Part shown: one piece after another, positions 1 to 7,977 of the stretch
How positions within the stretch are numbered: position 1 is the first letter of the stretch
Layout of the letters: each line of letters starts with the position of its first letter
Source: Exiguobacterium alkaliphilum 12/1
GTDB taxonomy: Bacteria; Bacillota; Bacilli; Exiguobacteriales; Exiguobacteriaceae
Length of the DNA: 64,000 bases
Direction: 5' to 3'
NCBI RefSeq assembly: GCF_000714435.1
Contig: NZ_JJMW01000029.1
Span: 1 to 64,000 of the forward strand
The notes under the pieces: generated by a model
What the model was told of the DNA's origin: nothing
The model's input: the letters and a program-made list of their open reading frames with translations, nothing else
Databases searched by the model: none
Made by a program: the position numbers and the translations under genes

Positions 1-29
1 CCCCTGTCTCTGTATGCTTCAAGGAAAGG

Positions 30-374
30 TTATAATGTGAAGCCGTTCGGCGCGTCTTTGACGACGACAATCACTTTCCCTTGGTCCAACTTCTTCTCAA
101 GGCTATCCGCCTCGGTCGCTGAGAAACCAAGTTCCTCGAACTGGGCACGTAACTCGTCCCCTTTTTTACGGAACAAGTTTTTCGCTGCCGTTCCGAGACC
201 GACGTCCGATGCCGATACCGTATTCGCGTCCGCGTTGTCGGCGACTCGATCGGTCCGGTCATCGTCGTGGGTGATGACGTAAATGTGCGACTCGTCAACC
301 CCTTTTGCTTTCATCGATTGAATGGCGGTGACGACTTCTTCATCATTTGTGAACTCTTTGTACAAAACTGACAT
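30..374 (-). CDS. YflT-like general stress protein
   Basis: This 114-residue soluble protein matches the YflT / general stress protein 17M family, which in Bacillus is induced by stress; no enzymatic activity is known for the family. The first 40 residues show the family layout of a helix (AIQSMKAKGVDE) followed by a buried strand (IYVITHDD). The rest is charged and helical and ends in a second strand (KVIVVVKD). There is no signal peptide or membrane segment. The start is supported by a GGAGGAG site a few bases upstream, and the length is normal for the family. It stands alone, downstream of murE on the same strand. I could not find a convincing SigB promoter. Confidence 0.85.
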   Translation of the reverse strand: MSVLYKEFTNDEEVVTAIQSMKAKGVDESHIYVITHDDDRTDRVADNADANTVSASDVGLGTAAKNLFRKKGDELRAQFEELGFSATEADSLEKKLDQGKVIVVVKDAPNGFTL

Positions 375-441
375 GTCTATTCTCCTCCTTCAATTGCGTT
401 ACAGTTATAGGTATTTCCTGTTTTCATCGTTTCTACACATT

Positions 442-468
442 AAAAAACGATGACAAGCGTCATCGTTT
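442..468 (-). terminator. Rho-independent terminator of murE
   Basis: A perfect 10-bp stem (AAACGATGAC / GTCATCGTTT) with a 4-base loop is followed on the minus strand by a run of T. It sits directly after the murE stop codon. Confidence 0.85.
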
Positions 469-470
469 CG

Positions 471-1931
471 TTAAACGGCCGGTTCTTGGCCCTTCAATTT
501 TTTCAGTTCATCCAACAAAATGTCAGATTCGTTGAACGGAATCGATTGCTTCCCGACACGTTCGATGTGGTCATGGCCTTTTCCGACGACGACGACTCGT
601 TTGCCGTCGAGTCCTTGTAGCGCCGCATGTTTAAGGGCGTCTAACCGATTCTCAAACGTCACATGTGGTGTGTCCGCATCAATCCCCTCGAGTAAGCCAT
701 CGATAATCTGCGTAGGATTTTCTGAACGCACGTCGTGAACGGTCACAATCAAGCGGTCGGCGTAACGGCTCGCAACCCGACCCATCTCGGCCCGTTTCGT
801 CGAGTCGCGATCGCCGGCCGCACTCAAGACGACGACCAATTCGCAATCGTCAGCTTGAAGCGTCGACAGACACTTTTCTAGCCCGTCCGGTGTATGCGCA
901 TAATCGATATAAATCTCTGCGTCCTCCGTGTCGAGACGCTCGAGACGACCTTTCGGAAGCGTGAGCCCCGGCACGTTGGCAATGATGGAACGGAGCATCA
1001 ATTCAGACGTCGAGACGAGCCCGATTGCAGCAGCCAAGTTCGCCGCGTTGAACGCTCCCATGAACTGAACGGGTACTTCAATCGTCATCGCGTTCACTTT
1101 GACGCGCACCGTGTCATCGAGCCAAATGACTTGGATGTCGGCCGGTACGTTCGTGTGCGTACTGTACATGACGCGGCGTCTCGTCGGAGCGAACGACGCC
1201 ATAATCGTGCTCGCCTCGTCTTCCGCATTCAAGATGATCGCGTCACCGTTCGTCTGTTCGACTTGCTCGAACAGACGGGCTTTCGCTCGCGCGTATTCAT
1301 CCATCGAACGATGATAATCGAGGTGATCGTGCGTCAGGTTCGTGAACGCGGCCGCATGAAAGTGGACCCCTTCGACGCGCCCTTCCATCATCGCATGTGA
1401 GGATACTTCGACGACACAGTCGGTCACCCCGGCATCTGCCATCTCGGCCAAGAGCCGGTGCAAGACGACGGCTTCCGGTGTCGTATTCGGTGTTTCTAGC
1501 GTTTGGTCTTTATAGCGAGCCCCGATCGTGCTGACGATGCCGACCGGTCGTCCCGACAATCGAAACAAATCGTATGTGAGTGTCGCTGTTGTCGTCTTCC
1601 CGTTCGTTCCCGTCACGCCATAAATGCGCATCCGGTGCGACGGATGATCGTAAAACGAGCTCGCCACGATGCCGGCGGTCCGTTTCGTGTCAGCAACGAC
1701 AATGTTTGGTACATCAAGTTCAAGCGGATATTCCGAGATGATGGCGCTCGCCCCTTTTGAGACGGCATCTTCAGCGAATTCATGACCATCCACCGTATAG
1801 CCGCGGATGCAAATAAATAAATTCCCTGGACTGACCTTCCTGGAATCCGTTTCAATTCCGGTCACCCATGGATCACATTCGATGTCATCCATCTCATTTC
1901 CTAGAATGGCGGATAAACGTTTCGTCCTCAT
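471..1931 (-). CDS. murE: UDP-N-acetylmuramyl-tripeptide synthetase MurE
   Basis: MurE adds the third amino acid to UDP-MurNAc-L-Ala-D-Glu in cytoplasmic peptidoglycan precursor synthesis. The 486-residue protein has the three Mur-ligase domains in order. The ATP-binding P-loop GTNGKTTT is at about residues 108-115, the KSSHA-like segment reads EVSSHAMMEGRV, and the C-terminal domain carries VVVGKGHDH. In DAP-adding enzymes the specificity motif is DNPR; here the equivalent stretch reads ENPTQ, which argues for L-lysine and fits the Lys-type wall of Exiguobacterium (inference). The reading frame extends 29 codons further upstream, but the ATG at 1931 has a GAAAGGAAG site at good spacing and matches the family N-terminus. 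It is not in a dcw cluster. Confidence 0.93.
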   Translation of the reverse strand: MRTKRLSAILGNEMDDIECDPWVTGIETDSRKVSPGNLFICIRGYTVDGHEFAEDAVSKGASAIISEYPLELDVPNIVVADTKRTAGIVASSFYDHPSHRMRIYGVTGTNGKTTTATLTYDLFRLSGRPVGIVSTIGARYKDQTLETPNTTPEAVVLHRLLAEMADAGVTDCVVEVSSHAMMEGRVEGVHFHAAAFTNLTHDHLDYHRSMDEYARAKARLFEQVEQTNGDAIILNAEDEASTIMASFAPTRRRVMYSTHTNVPADIQVIWLDDTVRVKVNAMTIEVPVQFMGAFNAANLAAAIGLVSTSELMLRSIIANVPGLTLPKGRLERLDTEDAEIYIDYAHTPDGLEKCLSTLQADDCELVVVLSAAGDRDSTKRAEMGRVASRYADRLIVTVHDVRSENPTQIIDGLLEGIDADTPHVTFENRLDALKHAALQGLDGKRVVVVGKGHDHIERVGKQSIPFNESDILLDELKKLKGQEPAV

Positions 1932-2060
1932 GCTGTGTACTTCCTTTCTCATGGGTGTCACTAGGTTCGTAAACCTTATCGTCATGGTACTCGATTTTAG
2001 GCGTAATGGAGATGACAAATATATTACTTCCCTTTTTCATATGAAAACATACGTCAAACT

Positions 2061-2090
2061 AAAAAAATCCTAGCCCATGACGGGACTAGG
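2061..2090 (-). terminator. Terminator of the HhH/WYL gene pair
   Basis: Stem CCTAGTCCC / GGGCTAGG with one bulge, followed by seven T on the minus strand. It overlaps the stop of the small helix-hairpin-helix gene. Confidence 0.8.
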
Positions 2091-2286
2091 AGGTTAATTC
2101 GCTATCGGTAAACTGAAGTCCTTGTTTGACGAGCGCACACTCTAACACTTGTAGTACTTTCGGGCCGATACCATGCATCGCGGCGATTTCTGTCTTCGAA
2201 TACGTCGCGAGTTGTTCGAGCGTGTCAATGTAAGCGGCAGCGAGCGCCCGTTCTGCCGGCGCTGGACATTTTGGGAGCGGTGTCAT
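2086..2286 (-). CDS. Small helix-hairpin-helix (RNAP alpha-CTD-like) protein
   Basis: This 66-residue protein looks like a free copy of the fold seen in the C-terminal domain of RNA polymerase alpha: two helices ending in a helix-hairpin-helix. The pattern is LPKCPAPAERAL, then TLEQLATYSKTEIAAMHGIGPKVL, where HGIGPK is the hairpin that contacts DNA backbone in related proteins. It has no other domain. Its ATG overlaps the stop of the WYL-like gene upstream by 4 bases, so the two are probably co-translated. A DNA-binding or transcription-modulating role is inferred only from the fold. Confidence 0.7.
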   Translation of the reverse strand: MTPLPKCPAPAERALAAAYIDTLEQLATYSKTEIAAMHGIGPKVLQVLECALVKQGLQFTDSELTS

Positions 2287-2516
2287 CCGATTTCCTCCTC
2301 TTTTCCATAAGCGCGTTCCATAATCGGGAGACAGGCGAGGACGCGTTCAACGTAAAACGTTCGACGGGCCCGTTTTCGAACATCCCAAGCAATGATTCGC
2401 TCGCCTTGTAACCTCAACAATTTGACTCGGCGCTTTGAAATCACCCCATGTCGATCGACATACATCAATTCTACCAATCGACCTAAACGCATATCACGTA
2501 ACAACTCATCCTTCAT
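2283..2516 (-). CDS. Small WYL-like domain protein
   Basis: This 77-residue basic protein resembles a minimal WYL/SH3-like domain. It has strands VELMYVDRHG, KRRVKLLRLQGERIIAWDVRKRARRTF and a closing YVERVLAC segment, as in the ligand-sensing domains of YafY-type regulators but without any helix-turn-helix. The start at 2516 follows a strong AAAGGAGG; the in-frame codon 12 residues upstream has no such site. It is the first gene of a two-gene unit with the helix-hairpin-helix protein, and both look like fragments of transcription machinery. Function unknown. Confidence 0.65.
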   Translation of the reverse strand: MKDELLRDMRLGRLVELMYVDRHGVISKRRVKLLRLQGERIIAWDVRKRARRTFYVERVLACLPIMERAYGKEEEIG

Positions 2517-2638
2517 CTGTTCTCCCTCCTTTACTCCCATTATACCGAACAAAAGTTCGCATACCTAGTTTTAGGTGTGCACTTCGATATTTTCGAGTAT
2601 GCTGGGAATAACGGATGTGAACGAAAGGAGCGTTGTCG

Positions 2639-2857
2639 ATGACGACATACGTCATGCTCGCGCTCTTGGCGCTCGTCTTATTCATCTCTATGACGTTCGC
2701 GGCCAAGGCGTTACCGAATTTAAAAAATGTGTTATATAATCGCGGCAGCCTTTTCGGGGCGGACAGTGAGACCGTCACGTGCCCGAACTGCAAAAAAACG
2801 TTCAAGCGTTCCGGTGGCAACACCCAGACGTGTCCACACTGCTACCGTTCATTTTGA
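2639..2857 (+). CDS. Small membrane-anchored zinc-ribbon protein
   Basis: The 72-residue product has one hydrophobic N-terminal helix (about residues 3-24) followed by a linker and a zinc ribbon made of CPNC and CPHC, about 19 residues apart. The topology suggests a membrane anchor with the zinc knuckle on one face. No function can be named. The ATG at 2639 is eight bases after AAAGGAG; a TTG two codons earlier is too close to that site. It is divergent from the WYL-like gene and followed by its own terminator. Confidence 0.75.
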   Translation: MTTYVMLALLALVLFISMTFAAKALPNLKNVLYNRGSLFGADSETVTCPNCKKTFKRSGGNTQTCPHCYRSF

Positions 2858-2863
2858 ACCGAT

Positions 2864-2892
2864 ACCCGATCGCATCGCGCGTTCGGGTTTTT
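2864..2892 (+). terminator. Terminator after the zinc-ribbon gene
   Basis: Arms ACCCGA / TCGGGT around a GC-rich 13-base loop, followed by a run of T on the plus strand. Confidence 0.6.
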
Positions 2893-3003
2893 GAATGTGC
2901 TCAAATCGAGTTGTTATCGTTTACAGTCGATTCGAGACAGGGAATAGGTCCATTATTGCTATGTCCATTTCCAGGCCATGATGTGCCTTCAAAGGAGTTC
3001 ACG

Positions 3004-3276
3004 ATGTCATTCTTATCCGACCACGAATTGTTTGAACGAATCATTCAACGAGATACCTCTGCGTTCGAGCTCCTCTACGACCGATATGAGCGGGTTCTCT
3101 ACTTAACCGCACTCCGTTTGACGAACCGGGCCGAATTGGCCGAAGCCGCATTGCTCGAGGTGTTTACCGACCTGTGGCGCGCCCCTCAAACATTTGATAT
3201 TCAAACCACGTCGCTCCGACTCAGGCTGTTTGCTCGGGCCGAGACGGCTGCTCGCCAGTTGCTACAGAGCGCATGA
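3004..3276 (+). CDS. Stand-alone sigma-70 region 2-like protein
   Basis: Only 90 residues long, this protein aligns by eye with the first half of the ECF sigma factor 1.2 kb downstream. Both share LYDRYERxLY near residue 21, the acidic LAExA pattern, and EVFxxLWR, which is the core-binding region 2.1-2.2 signature. The part that melts and reads the -10 element is poor (RLFARAETAARQ in place of WLFTMGRNVAID), and region 4, needed for -35 recognition, is absent. The stop is not followed by a recognisable remnant of region 4, and the start has AAAGGAG at 6 bases, so it may be a genuine short gene. It could be a degenerate sigma, a core-binding decoy, or half of a split factor. Confidence 0.7.
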   Translation: MSFLSDHELFERIIQRDTSAFELLYDRYERVLYLTALRLTNRAELAEAALLEVFTDLWRAPQTFDIQTTSLRLRLFARAETAARQLLQSA

Positions 3277-3279
3277 TCG

Positions 3280-4071
3280 TCAATCGAACTCACGTGTTAA
3301 CACTTCTAAAATCCCGGCCGCATAAGATTTTTCCGTAACGCGTTGATGGGCTCGCTTCGCCTGCTCGGTCCCATTCCCGAGGACGTATCCGTTGCCGACC
3401 CGCTTCAACATCCCGAGGTCGTTGCCGCTATCTCCGAACGCGTAGGCGTCTTCGGCGCGAAACGAGAAGCGGTCACATACATACTCGACAGCTGCCGTTT
3501 TTCCGGCACCTTCCGGGATAAAATCGATGTCGTACGACCCGTCCGGATCGCCCGCGAGCGGGTTGCACCGGCTGATATTCACCGCGATACCGACCGTCCT
3601 CGTCGCTTCCCGAATGCGCTCGAATGCGGCCTCATGATGATCGTGGTAATAATAGTTCTGCATCCACACGTTCGTCCCGGCCCCGGGTTGCGCTTCGAGC
3701 ACAATGGCTTCGGAACGCATCATGTCGACGACACGTCCGACCCGGTCCGAGAAGTCGTCCGGGAACAGTTGGCTGAACGCGTCATCTCGTTTCAGCGTCC
3801 CGCTGGTATTGACGCGATACAGCTCCGTCCCGAGGCTTGAAGCGATGCGATGCGGCCAATAGCGCATCGAGGCGCGCATCGTCTTTTCCGCCAAGTCGGC
3901 GAACGAACTGCCGGTGACCCACATCGTCGAGAACCGTTCCGCGTGTTGTTCTAAAAAATCTTCGAGTCGACGGACGTCGGCTAATTGTTCTTCCGTGCAC
4001 GCATGGGGGAAGTACGTCTCGTCAAAATCGAAACAGACGAGCGTCCGCCCTTCTCCGGTAAATCGTCTCAT
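3280..4071 (-). CDS. HAD-superfamily phosphatase, sucrose-phosphatase-like
   Basis: This 263-residue protein is a Cof/S6PP-type HAD hydrolase acting on a small phosphorylated substrate, probably a sugar phosphate; the exact substrate cannot be read from the sequence. Motif I is CFDFDETYFP (catalytic Asp and Asp+2 replaced in context by DFDET), motif II is MWVTGSSF, motif III lies around residues 205-210, and motif IV is AFGDSGNDLGML with the metal-binding aspartates. A cap domain lies between motifs II and III. The ATG at 4071 follows GGAGGAGG, so the nine codons upstream in frame are excluded. It converges on the sigma region-2 gene with only 3 bases between the stops. Confidence 0.75.
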   Translation of the reverse strand: MRRFTGEGRTLVCFDFDETYFPHACTEEQLADVRRLEDFLEQHAERFSTMWVTGSSFADLAEKTMRASMRYWPHRIASSLGTELYRVNTSGTLKRDDAFSQLFPDDFSDRVGRVVDMMRSEAIVLEAQPGAGTNVWMQNYYYHDHHEAAFERIREATRTVGIAVNISRCNPLAGDPDGSYDIDFIPEGAGKTAAVEYVCDRFSFRAEDAYAFGDSGNDLGMLKRVGNGYVLGNGTEQAKRAHQRVTEKSYAAGILEVLTREFD

Positions 4072-4139
4072 TCGTAATCCTCCTCCTTGTGTCGCCATAC
4101 CCCATCTCGTATAGTAAAAGTACGAAAGGAATGAGCGAC

Positions 4140-4388
4140 GTGAAAAATTGGGTAAGTCGTTACTACTGTCAGTATAGCGGAATCATGATCGGGTTCGGGC
4201 TCGTCTTCGCCTTTTTGCTCGGAATCCGGACCGCCTCATTTTGGCAACAATGGCTTTCGAACGGGCCCGCGCTCGCAGCGGGTCTCGGCACGGCATGTTT
4301 ATTCAGCTTGTTCGCCTATATGCTTCTCAGCCACATCCAAGCGTCTCTGTACAAGCATCTAGGTGAGGCTACGACGTGTTCCCGTTGA
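4140..4388 (+). CDS. Small two-TM membrane protein
   Basis: Product of about 82 residues with two hydrophobic helices (roughly residues 11-30 and 44-65) separated by a short polar loop and followed by a short tail. I do not recognise a family. An ATG at 4131 directly abuts the AAAGGA ribosome binding site, so the GTG at 4140, nine bases further on, is the better start. The gene is divergent from the HAD phosphatase and precedes the ECF sigma operon by 117 bases. Confidence 0.55.
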   Translation: MKNWVSRYYCQYSGIMIGFGLVFAFLLGIRTASFWQQWLSNGPALAAGLGTACLFSLFAYMLLSHIQASLYKHLGEATTCSR

Positions 4389-4504
4389 ACGCGTCGGTTA
4401 CATAACGAACTGTTCACGAATTTGTCACCCGAAAAAGACATCCATTTCACCGTTTGATCCGTTAGATAACTACAAGGGACATCCCTTCTATAAAGGAGAA
4501 CGCG

Positions 4505-5065
4505 ATGACTGATTACGAACTATATGAGCGTGTCAGGCAAAAAGACAAACAAGCGCTCGAAACGTTATATGATCGTTACGAACGGATCCTGTATGCGTTC
4601 CTGATGCAATTGACACAGGACCGCGACCTCGCCGAGGAAGCGATGCAAGAAGTGTTCATCAAGCTGTGGCGCGGCGTCGGTGTCTATGACGAGACCAAAG
4701 GCCAGTTCCGTTCTTGGCTTTTCACGATGGGACGAAACGTCGCCATCGACTTGATTCGAAGACGAAAGCCGGACCTCCAGCTCGACGAATCTTACGCCGA
4801 GACGATTCCTTCGACCGAACGTTCAGTCGAGCGTGAGGTCGAGTGGCAAGAAGAACGGACGCAAATCGAGACGGCGATGGCCGAACTTCCGGCCGAGCAA
4901 CAGCAAGTCGTCCGCCTCATGTATTTCCAAGGACTTAGCCAGCAAAAGATTGCGGATGCGTGCGGTATCCCGCTCGGCACCGTGAAAGGAAGGATTCGGT
5001 TGGCGTTGAAGCAGTTACGAAGACGATTATCCCCAGATTTAATCGATAAGGAGGTGGAACGATGA
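4505..5065 (+). CDS. ECF-type RNA polymerase sigma factor
   Basis: A 186-residue group 4 sigma factor. Region 2 (about residues 20-90) contains LYDRYERILY, LAEEAMQEVFIKLWRG and RSWLFTMGRNVAIDLIRRR. Region 4 (about 125-178) contains LPAEQQQVVRLMYFQGLSQQKIADACGIPLGTVKGRIRLALKQLRR, split here only by normal sequence. It should redirect RNA polymerase to a small stress regulon. The ATG follows AAAGGAG. The next gene, an anti-sigma factor, starts 4 bases before this stop, the classic translationally coupled pair. The sigma probably controls its own operon, but I could not define the promoter with confidence. Confidence 0.93.
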   Translation: MTDYELYERVRQKDKQALETLYDRYERILYAFLMQLTQDRDLAEEAMQEVFIKLWRGVGVYDETKGQFRSWLFTMGRNVAIDLIRRRKPDLQLDESYAETIPSTERSVEREVEWQEERTQIETAMAELPAEQQQVVRLMYFQGLSQQKIADACGIPLGTVKGRIRLALKQLRRRLSPDLIDKEVER

Positions 5066-5781
5066 ACGCTTGTGACCAATTGATTGATTACTTTAACCGA
5101 CATTTGACAGAAGATGAACGAATCCGGTTCGAGGCACACCTCGCGACTTGTGAGACGTGCCAACAAGAACTCGAACAACTCGAGGCTCTCGTCGGCGGCG
5201 TCGCGTTCCTCTCCGAACCAGCAGAGCCGCCAAGCGGGATGAAGGCTCGAATCTTAGATCACGTCTTCGCCGAAGACGAGACATCGAAAGCGGTCGAACC
5301 GAAGACAGACAAACCGGCACCGGTAACGCCGTTCACCGCACCGAAAGAAAGGCGGAAAGCACCGTGGGGCGCGTTCGCCCTCGCCGCTGCCTTACTGTTA
5401 TCGCTAATCGGGAACGGGTACTTGTTGCTCAATCAGACCGAACCGAGCGGCATCGCCTTGACCGAGACCGTCCCACTCGACGGGGAAGCCGACGGTGTGG
5501 CCTATCTCGCCGAACAAGACGGGACGCGACAGCTGATCGTTCAAACGAACGGACTCACTCCGCTCGAGGCGAACGAAGTGTACCAAGTATGGCTCATAAA
5601 AGACGACTCCCCGATTCCGACCGGAGCGTTCGTCACCGATGACAAAGGCAACGGCACCGTCATCTATACGCTTGATGCGACGGAGGCCGAGATGGATTGG
5701 GACACGGTCGCCGTGACGAAAGAACCGGAGCGCGGCAACACGACGCCTGAAGGAGAGATTGTCTTACTCGCGAGCCTCTAA
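5062..5781 (+). CDS. Zinc-finger anti-sigma factor, RskA-type
   Basis: Membrane-bound anti-sigma factor for the ECF sigma encoded just upstream. The N-terminal 60 residues form a zinc anti-sigma domain with the HLATCETC motif (HxxxCxxC). One transmembrane helix follows at about residues 96-117 (WGAFALAAALLLSLIGNGYLLL). The extracytoplasmic part matches the anti-sigma-K factor RskA C-terminal domain: EVYQVWLIKDDSPIPTGAF, then the beta-rich tail VAVTKEPERG. Gene order, the 4-base overlap and a GGAGGTGG site within the sigma gene show coupled translation. Release probably needs proteolysis or an extracytoplasmic signal, as in the family. Confidence 0.9.
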   Translation: MNACDQLIDYFNRHLTEDERIRFEAHLATCETCQQELEQLEALVGGVAFLSEPAEPPSGMKARILDHVFAEDETSKAVEPKTDKPAPVTPFTAPKERRKAPWGAFALAAALLLSLIGNGYLLLNQTEPSGIALTETVPLDGEADGVAYLAEQDGTRQLIVQTNGLTPLEANEVYQVWLIKDDSPIPTGAFVTDDKGNGTVIYTLDATEAEMDWDTVAVTKEPERGNTTPEGEIVLLASL

Positions 5782-5784
5782 TGT

Positions 5785-5838
5785 ACAGACCGGGGACAAA
5801 AACGCATCAGGCGTGGATGTCTTTCGGTCTGTTTTTTC
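5785..5838 (+). terminator. Terminator of the sigma/anti-sigma operon
   Basis: Eight-base arms ACAGACCG / CGGTCTGT separated by a long loop with a possible inner GACA/TGTC stem, followed by six T. It begins 3 bases after the anti-sigma stop. Confidence 0.6.
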
Positions 5839-5865
5839 GTTATGATGAGACAAAGGAGTGATTGG

Positions 5866-6771
5866 ATGCGAAAACCGAAAATCGGGGTCGTCGGTCTCGG
5901 CGGCATCGCCAAAAAAGCATACTTGCCGATTTTAACGAACAGCACAAACTTTGAACTGATCGGCGCGTTCTCACCAACCGTCGCGAAGCGGGAGGCGATT
6001 TGCCGAGCTTATCGGATGGAGTCGTTCGCGGGACTGCCCGAACTCGCAACGTCCGTCGATGCGGCGTTCGTCCACAGTTCGACCGAGACACATTATGACG
6101 TCGTCTCTTATTTACTCGCCCGTGGCGTCGATGTATACGTCGATAAACCGCTCGCCGCGACGATGGACCAAGCCGAGCGACTCGTCGAGCTGACCGAACG
6201 AAACGATCGCAAACTGATGGTCGGGTTCAATCGTCGTTTCGCCCCGATGTATCAGCAAGTCCGGGATGCAGGGCCGTTCGATTTGCTCGACTTTGTCAAA
6301 CATCGGGGAAACGGCATTGGACGCGACTATACGTTCACGCTACTCGATGATTATTTGCACGTCGTCGACACGCTTCGATACTTCTCAACAGGTGACCTGC
6401 GCCTCGTGACGGGACACATCGAGACGACCGAAGCGAACGAACTGCACGTGGCGCGACACGTCTGGCGAGACGACCACGGCCTACATACGACGGCGATGCA
6501 TCGACACGCTGGAGCAAACCATGAAGGATTGAGCGCCGTCGCCGCAAACGTCCGGTTCACCGTCGACGAGATGGTCACGTTGAACCGCTTCACGAACGGG
6601 ACCCAGACGACCGAGACGTTCGGGTCGTGGGACACGCTCCTCACCCAGCGCGGCTTCCAAGGCGCCATCGACCACTTCATCGAGGCGTTGTCCGAGGATA
6701 CCCCGATTTTGACCGACGGCCGCGAAGCGCTTCTGACGCAACAGCTCGTCACCGACTTATTCAAACGCTGA
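5866..6771 (+). CDS. Gfo/Idh/MocA-family oxidoreductase
   Basis: A 301-residue NAD(P)-dependent dehydrogenase. The Rossmann motif is at the N-terminus (VGLGGIAKKAYLPIL), followed by the family's FVHSSTETHYDVV, the DKPLA catalytic-region motif (VYVDKPLAATMDQAERLVEL) and GFNRRFAPMY. The C-terminal alpha/beta domain carries HVVDTLRYF. The usual EKPxA lysine is present as DKPLA. Substrates in this family are sugars, inositols or similar polyols, and nothing nearby narrows it. The ATG at 5866 follows AAAGGAG; earlier in-frame ATGs lie inside or before that site. Single gene, convergent with the EamA permease. Confidence 0.88.
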   Translation: MRKPKIGVVGLGGIAKKAYLPILTNSTNFELIGAFSPTVAKREAICRAYRMESFAGLPELATSVDAAFVHSSTETHYDVVSYLLARGVDVYVDKPLAATMDQAERLVELTERNDRKLMVGFNRRFAPMYQQVRDAGPFDLLDFVKHRGNGIGRDYTFTLLDDYLHVVDTLRYFSTGDLRLVTGHIETTEANELHVARHVWRDDHGLHTTAMHRHAGANHEGLSAVAANVRFTVDEMVTLNRFTNGTQTTETFGSWDTLLTQRGFQGAIDHFIEALSEDTPILTDGREALLTQQLVTDLFKR

Positions 6772-6780
6772 ATCCATGAC

Positions 6781-6809
6781 AAACGGGACCTGTCGGCCAG
6801 GTCCCGTTT
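6781..6809. terminator. Hairpin between convergent genes
   Basis: Perfect 12-bp stem AAACGGGACCTG / CAGGTCCCGTTT with a 5-base loop between two convergent stops. The U-tract is weak on both sides, but the stem could serve both genes. Confidence 0.65.
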
Positions 6810-6810
6810 G

Positions 6811-7728
6811 TCATTGGATGTGTCGTTTATCCGGTTCAATTTGGCTAATGGCGCGTTTTTGTCGACGCTCGACGAGAGTCGACCACGTCACGGCCGTCAC
6901 GATACAGGCGGCGCCGATGAAGAAATTGCGATCGAGTTGTTCATTCAAGACGAGCCAGCCGAGATAGCCGCCGACGAGCGGTTGAAAGAAGAAAAAGAGC
7001 GAACCGACGCTTGCGTCCATGAGTTCGATCCCTTTGTTCCAAAAGAAGAACGCCCCGGCCGTCGAGACGATCCCGACATAGAGCACACTGAGCCAAAGAG
7101 CCCCCGTCATCGTCGGCAACCCATGATCGATGACTTCCATGCCCATGAGCGGCGTCATCAACACGAACGCGATGCCAATCGCAAACGTCGTAATCGTCAG
7201 AGACGACAGTGTCGCCGACGCGATTTTGACGTAGATTGACATGAGCGCCCACGTGATGGCCGCCCCGACCAAAATCAAGCTACCGATAAAATACGTCCCC
7301 TCGACGTGCCAGCCGACGACGATAATGACCCCGACTGTCGCCAAGAGGAGCGATCCGACTTTCACCGGTGTCAACTTCTCTTTCAAAATCACACGGGCAA
7401 ACAGCACCATGAACGCGGGCGTCGCAGCCGTGACGAGCGATCCCGTATGCGCGTCCGACAGTTTCGTCCCGATGAACTGAAACGAAATCGAGGCGACATA
7501 GCCGATGACTCCGACGAGCGCGATCCACTTCCAATCACCACGCCCGATCCGTTCTCTTCCGAACAGCCACCACGCGCACATCAACACGATGAAGGCCACG
7601 AAGTAGCGCATCCAAATGAGCGTGAACGGCTCGATAAAGTCGAGCGCATATTTACTGACGACGTACATGCCCCCCCAAATACTTGCGGCGAGTGTCAAAC
7701 TGATGGCACCGAGCCACTCTTTACGCAT
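6811..7728 (-). CDS. EamA/DMT-family permease
   Basis: A 305-residue integral membrane protein with about ten hydrophobic helices arranged as two EamA repeats, the layout of drug/metabolite exporters of the YdcZ/RhaT superfamily. The first repeat starts with SLTLAASIWGGMYVVSKYAL and includes LIWMRYFVAF; the second includes WALMSIYVKIASATLS and the closing LFFFFQPLVGGYLGWLVLNE. Substrate unknown; amino acids and small metabolites are typical. The ATG at 7728 has GGAGGG upstream, so ten earlier in-frame codons are excluded. It is divergent from the ABC-F gene and its leader. Confidence 0.88.
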   Translation of the reverse strand: MRKEWLGAISLTLAASIWGGMYVVSKYALDFIEPFTLIWMRYFVAFIVLMCAWWLFGRERIGRGDWKWIALVGVIGYVASISFQFIGTKLSDAHTGSLVTAATPAFMVLFARVILKEKLTPVKVGSLLLATVGVIIVVGWHVEGTYFIGSLILVGAAITWALMSIYVKIASATLSSLTITTFAIGIAFVLMTPLMGMEVIDHGLPTMTGALWLSVLYVGIVSTAGAFFFWNKGIELMDASVGSLFFFFQPLVGGYLGWLVLNEQLDRNFFIGAACIVTAVTWSTLVERRQKRAISQIEPDKRHIQ

Positions 7729-7853
7729 CGTGTCCCTCCTCTCCTGATGCCTAAACAATACGACACCGCTTGATCATATTCCTGTTTTCTAGTTGTCCGA
7801 TATGAAGAAATCGCTTACACTGAGGATAACGATGATTGAAGGGAGGGAGAAAG

Positions 7854-7931
7854 GTGAACTTTGTCGGACGTACGCATTGGTCAACAGAACATTTGTACAT
7901 TTTGCGTGCGATTTTTCACGATGTCGCGTAG
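7854..7931 (+). CDS. Putative 25-residue leader peptide upstream of the ABC-F gene
   Basis: A GTG-initiated ORF of 25 codons lies in the long leader of the ABC-F gene, with a strong GGGAGGGAG site about 7 bases before it. The encoded peptide begins MNFVGRTHWSTEH and ends RAIFHDVA. It is followed by an intrinsic terminator and then the ABC-F gene. Short translated leaders upstream of attenuators are known for several antibiotic-resistance ABC-F and methyltransferase genes, where ribosome stalling allows read-through. A similar role here is inferred from position and ribosome binding site, not demonstrated. Confidence 0.5.
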   Translation: MNFVGRTHWSTEHLYILRAIFHDVA

Positions 7932-7977
7932 TCACAGGACCCGTCTGTCCTTTTTTAGACATTGTTGAAATACGACA

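Noticed and set aside
894..1400. Long plus-strand frame opposite murE
   Set aside because: Antisense shadow of a clear murE gene; product is Arg-rich without domains.
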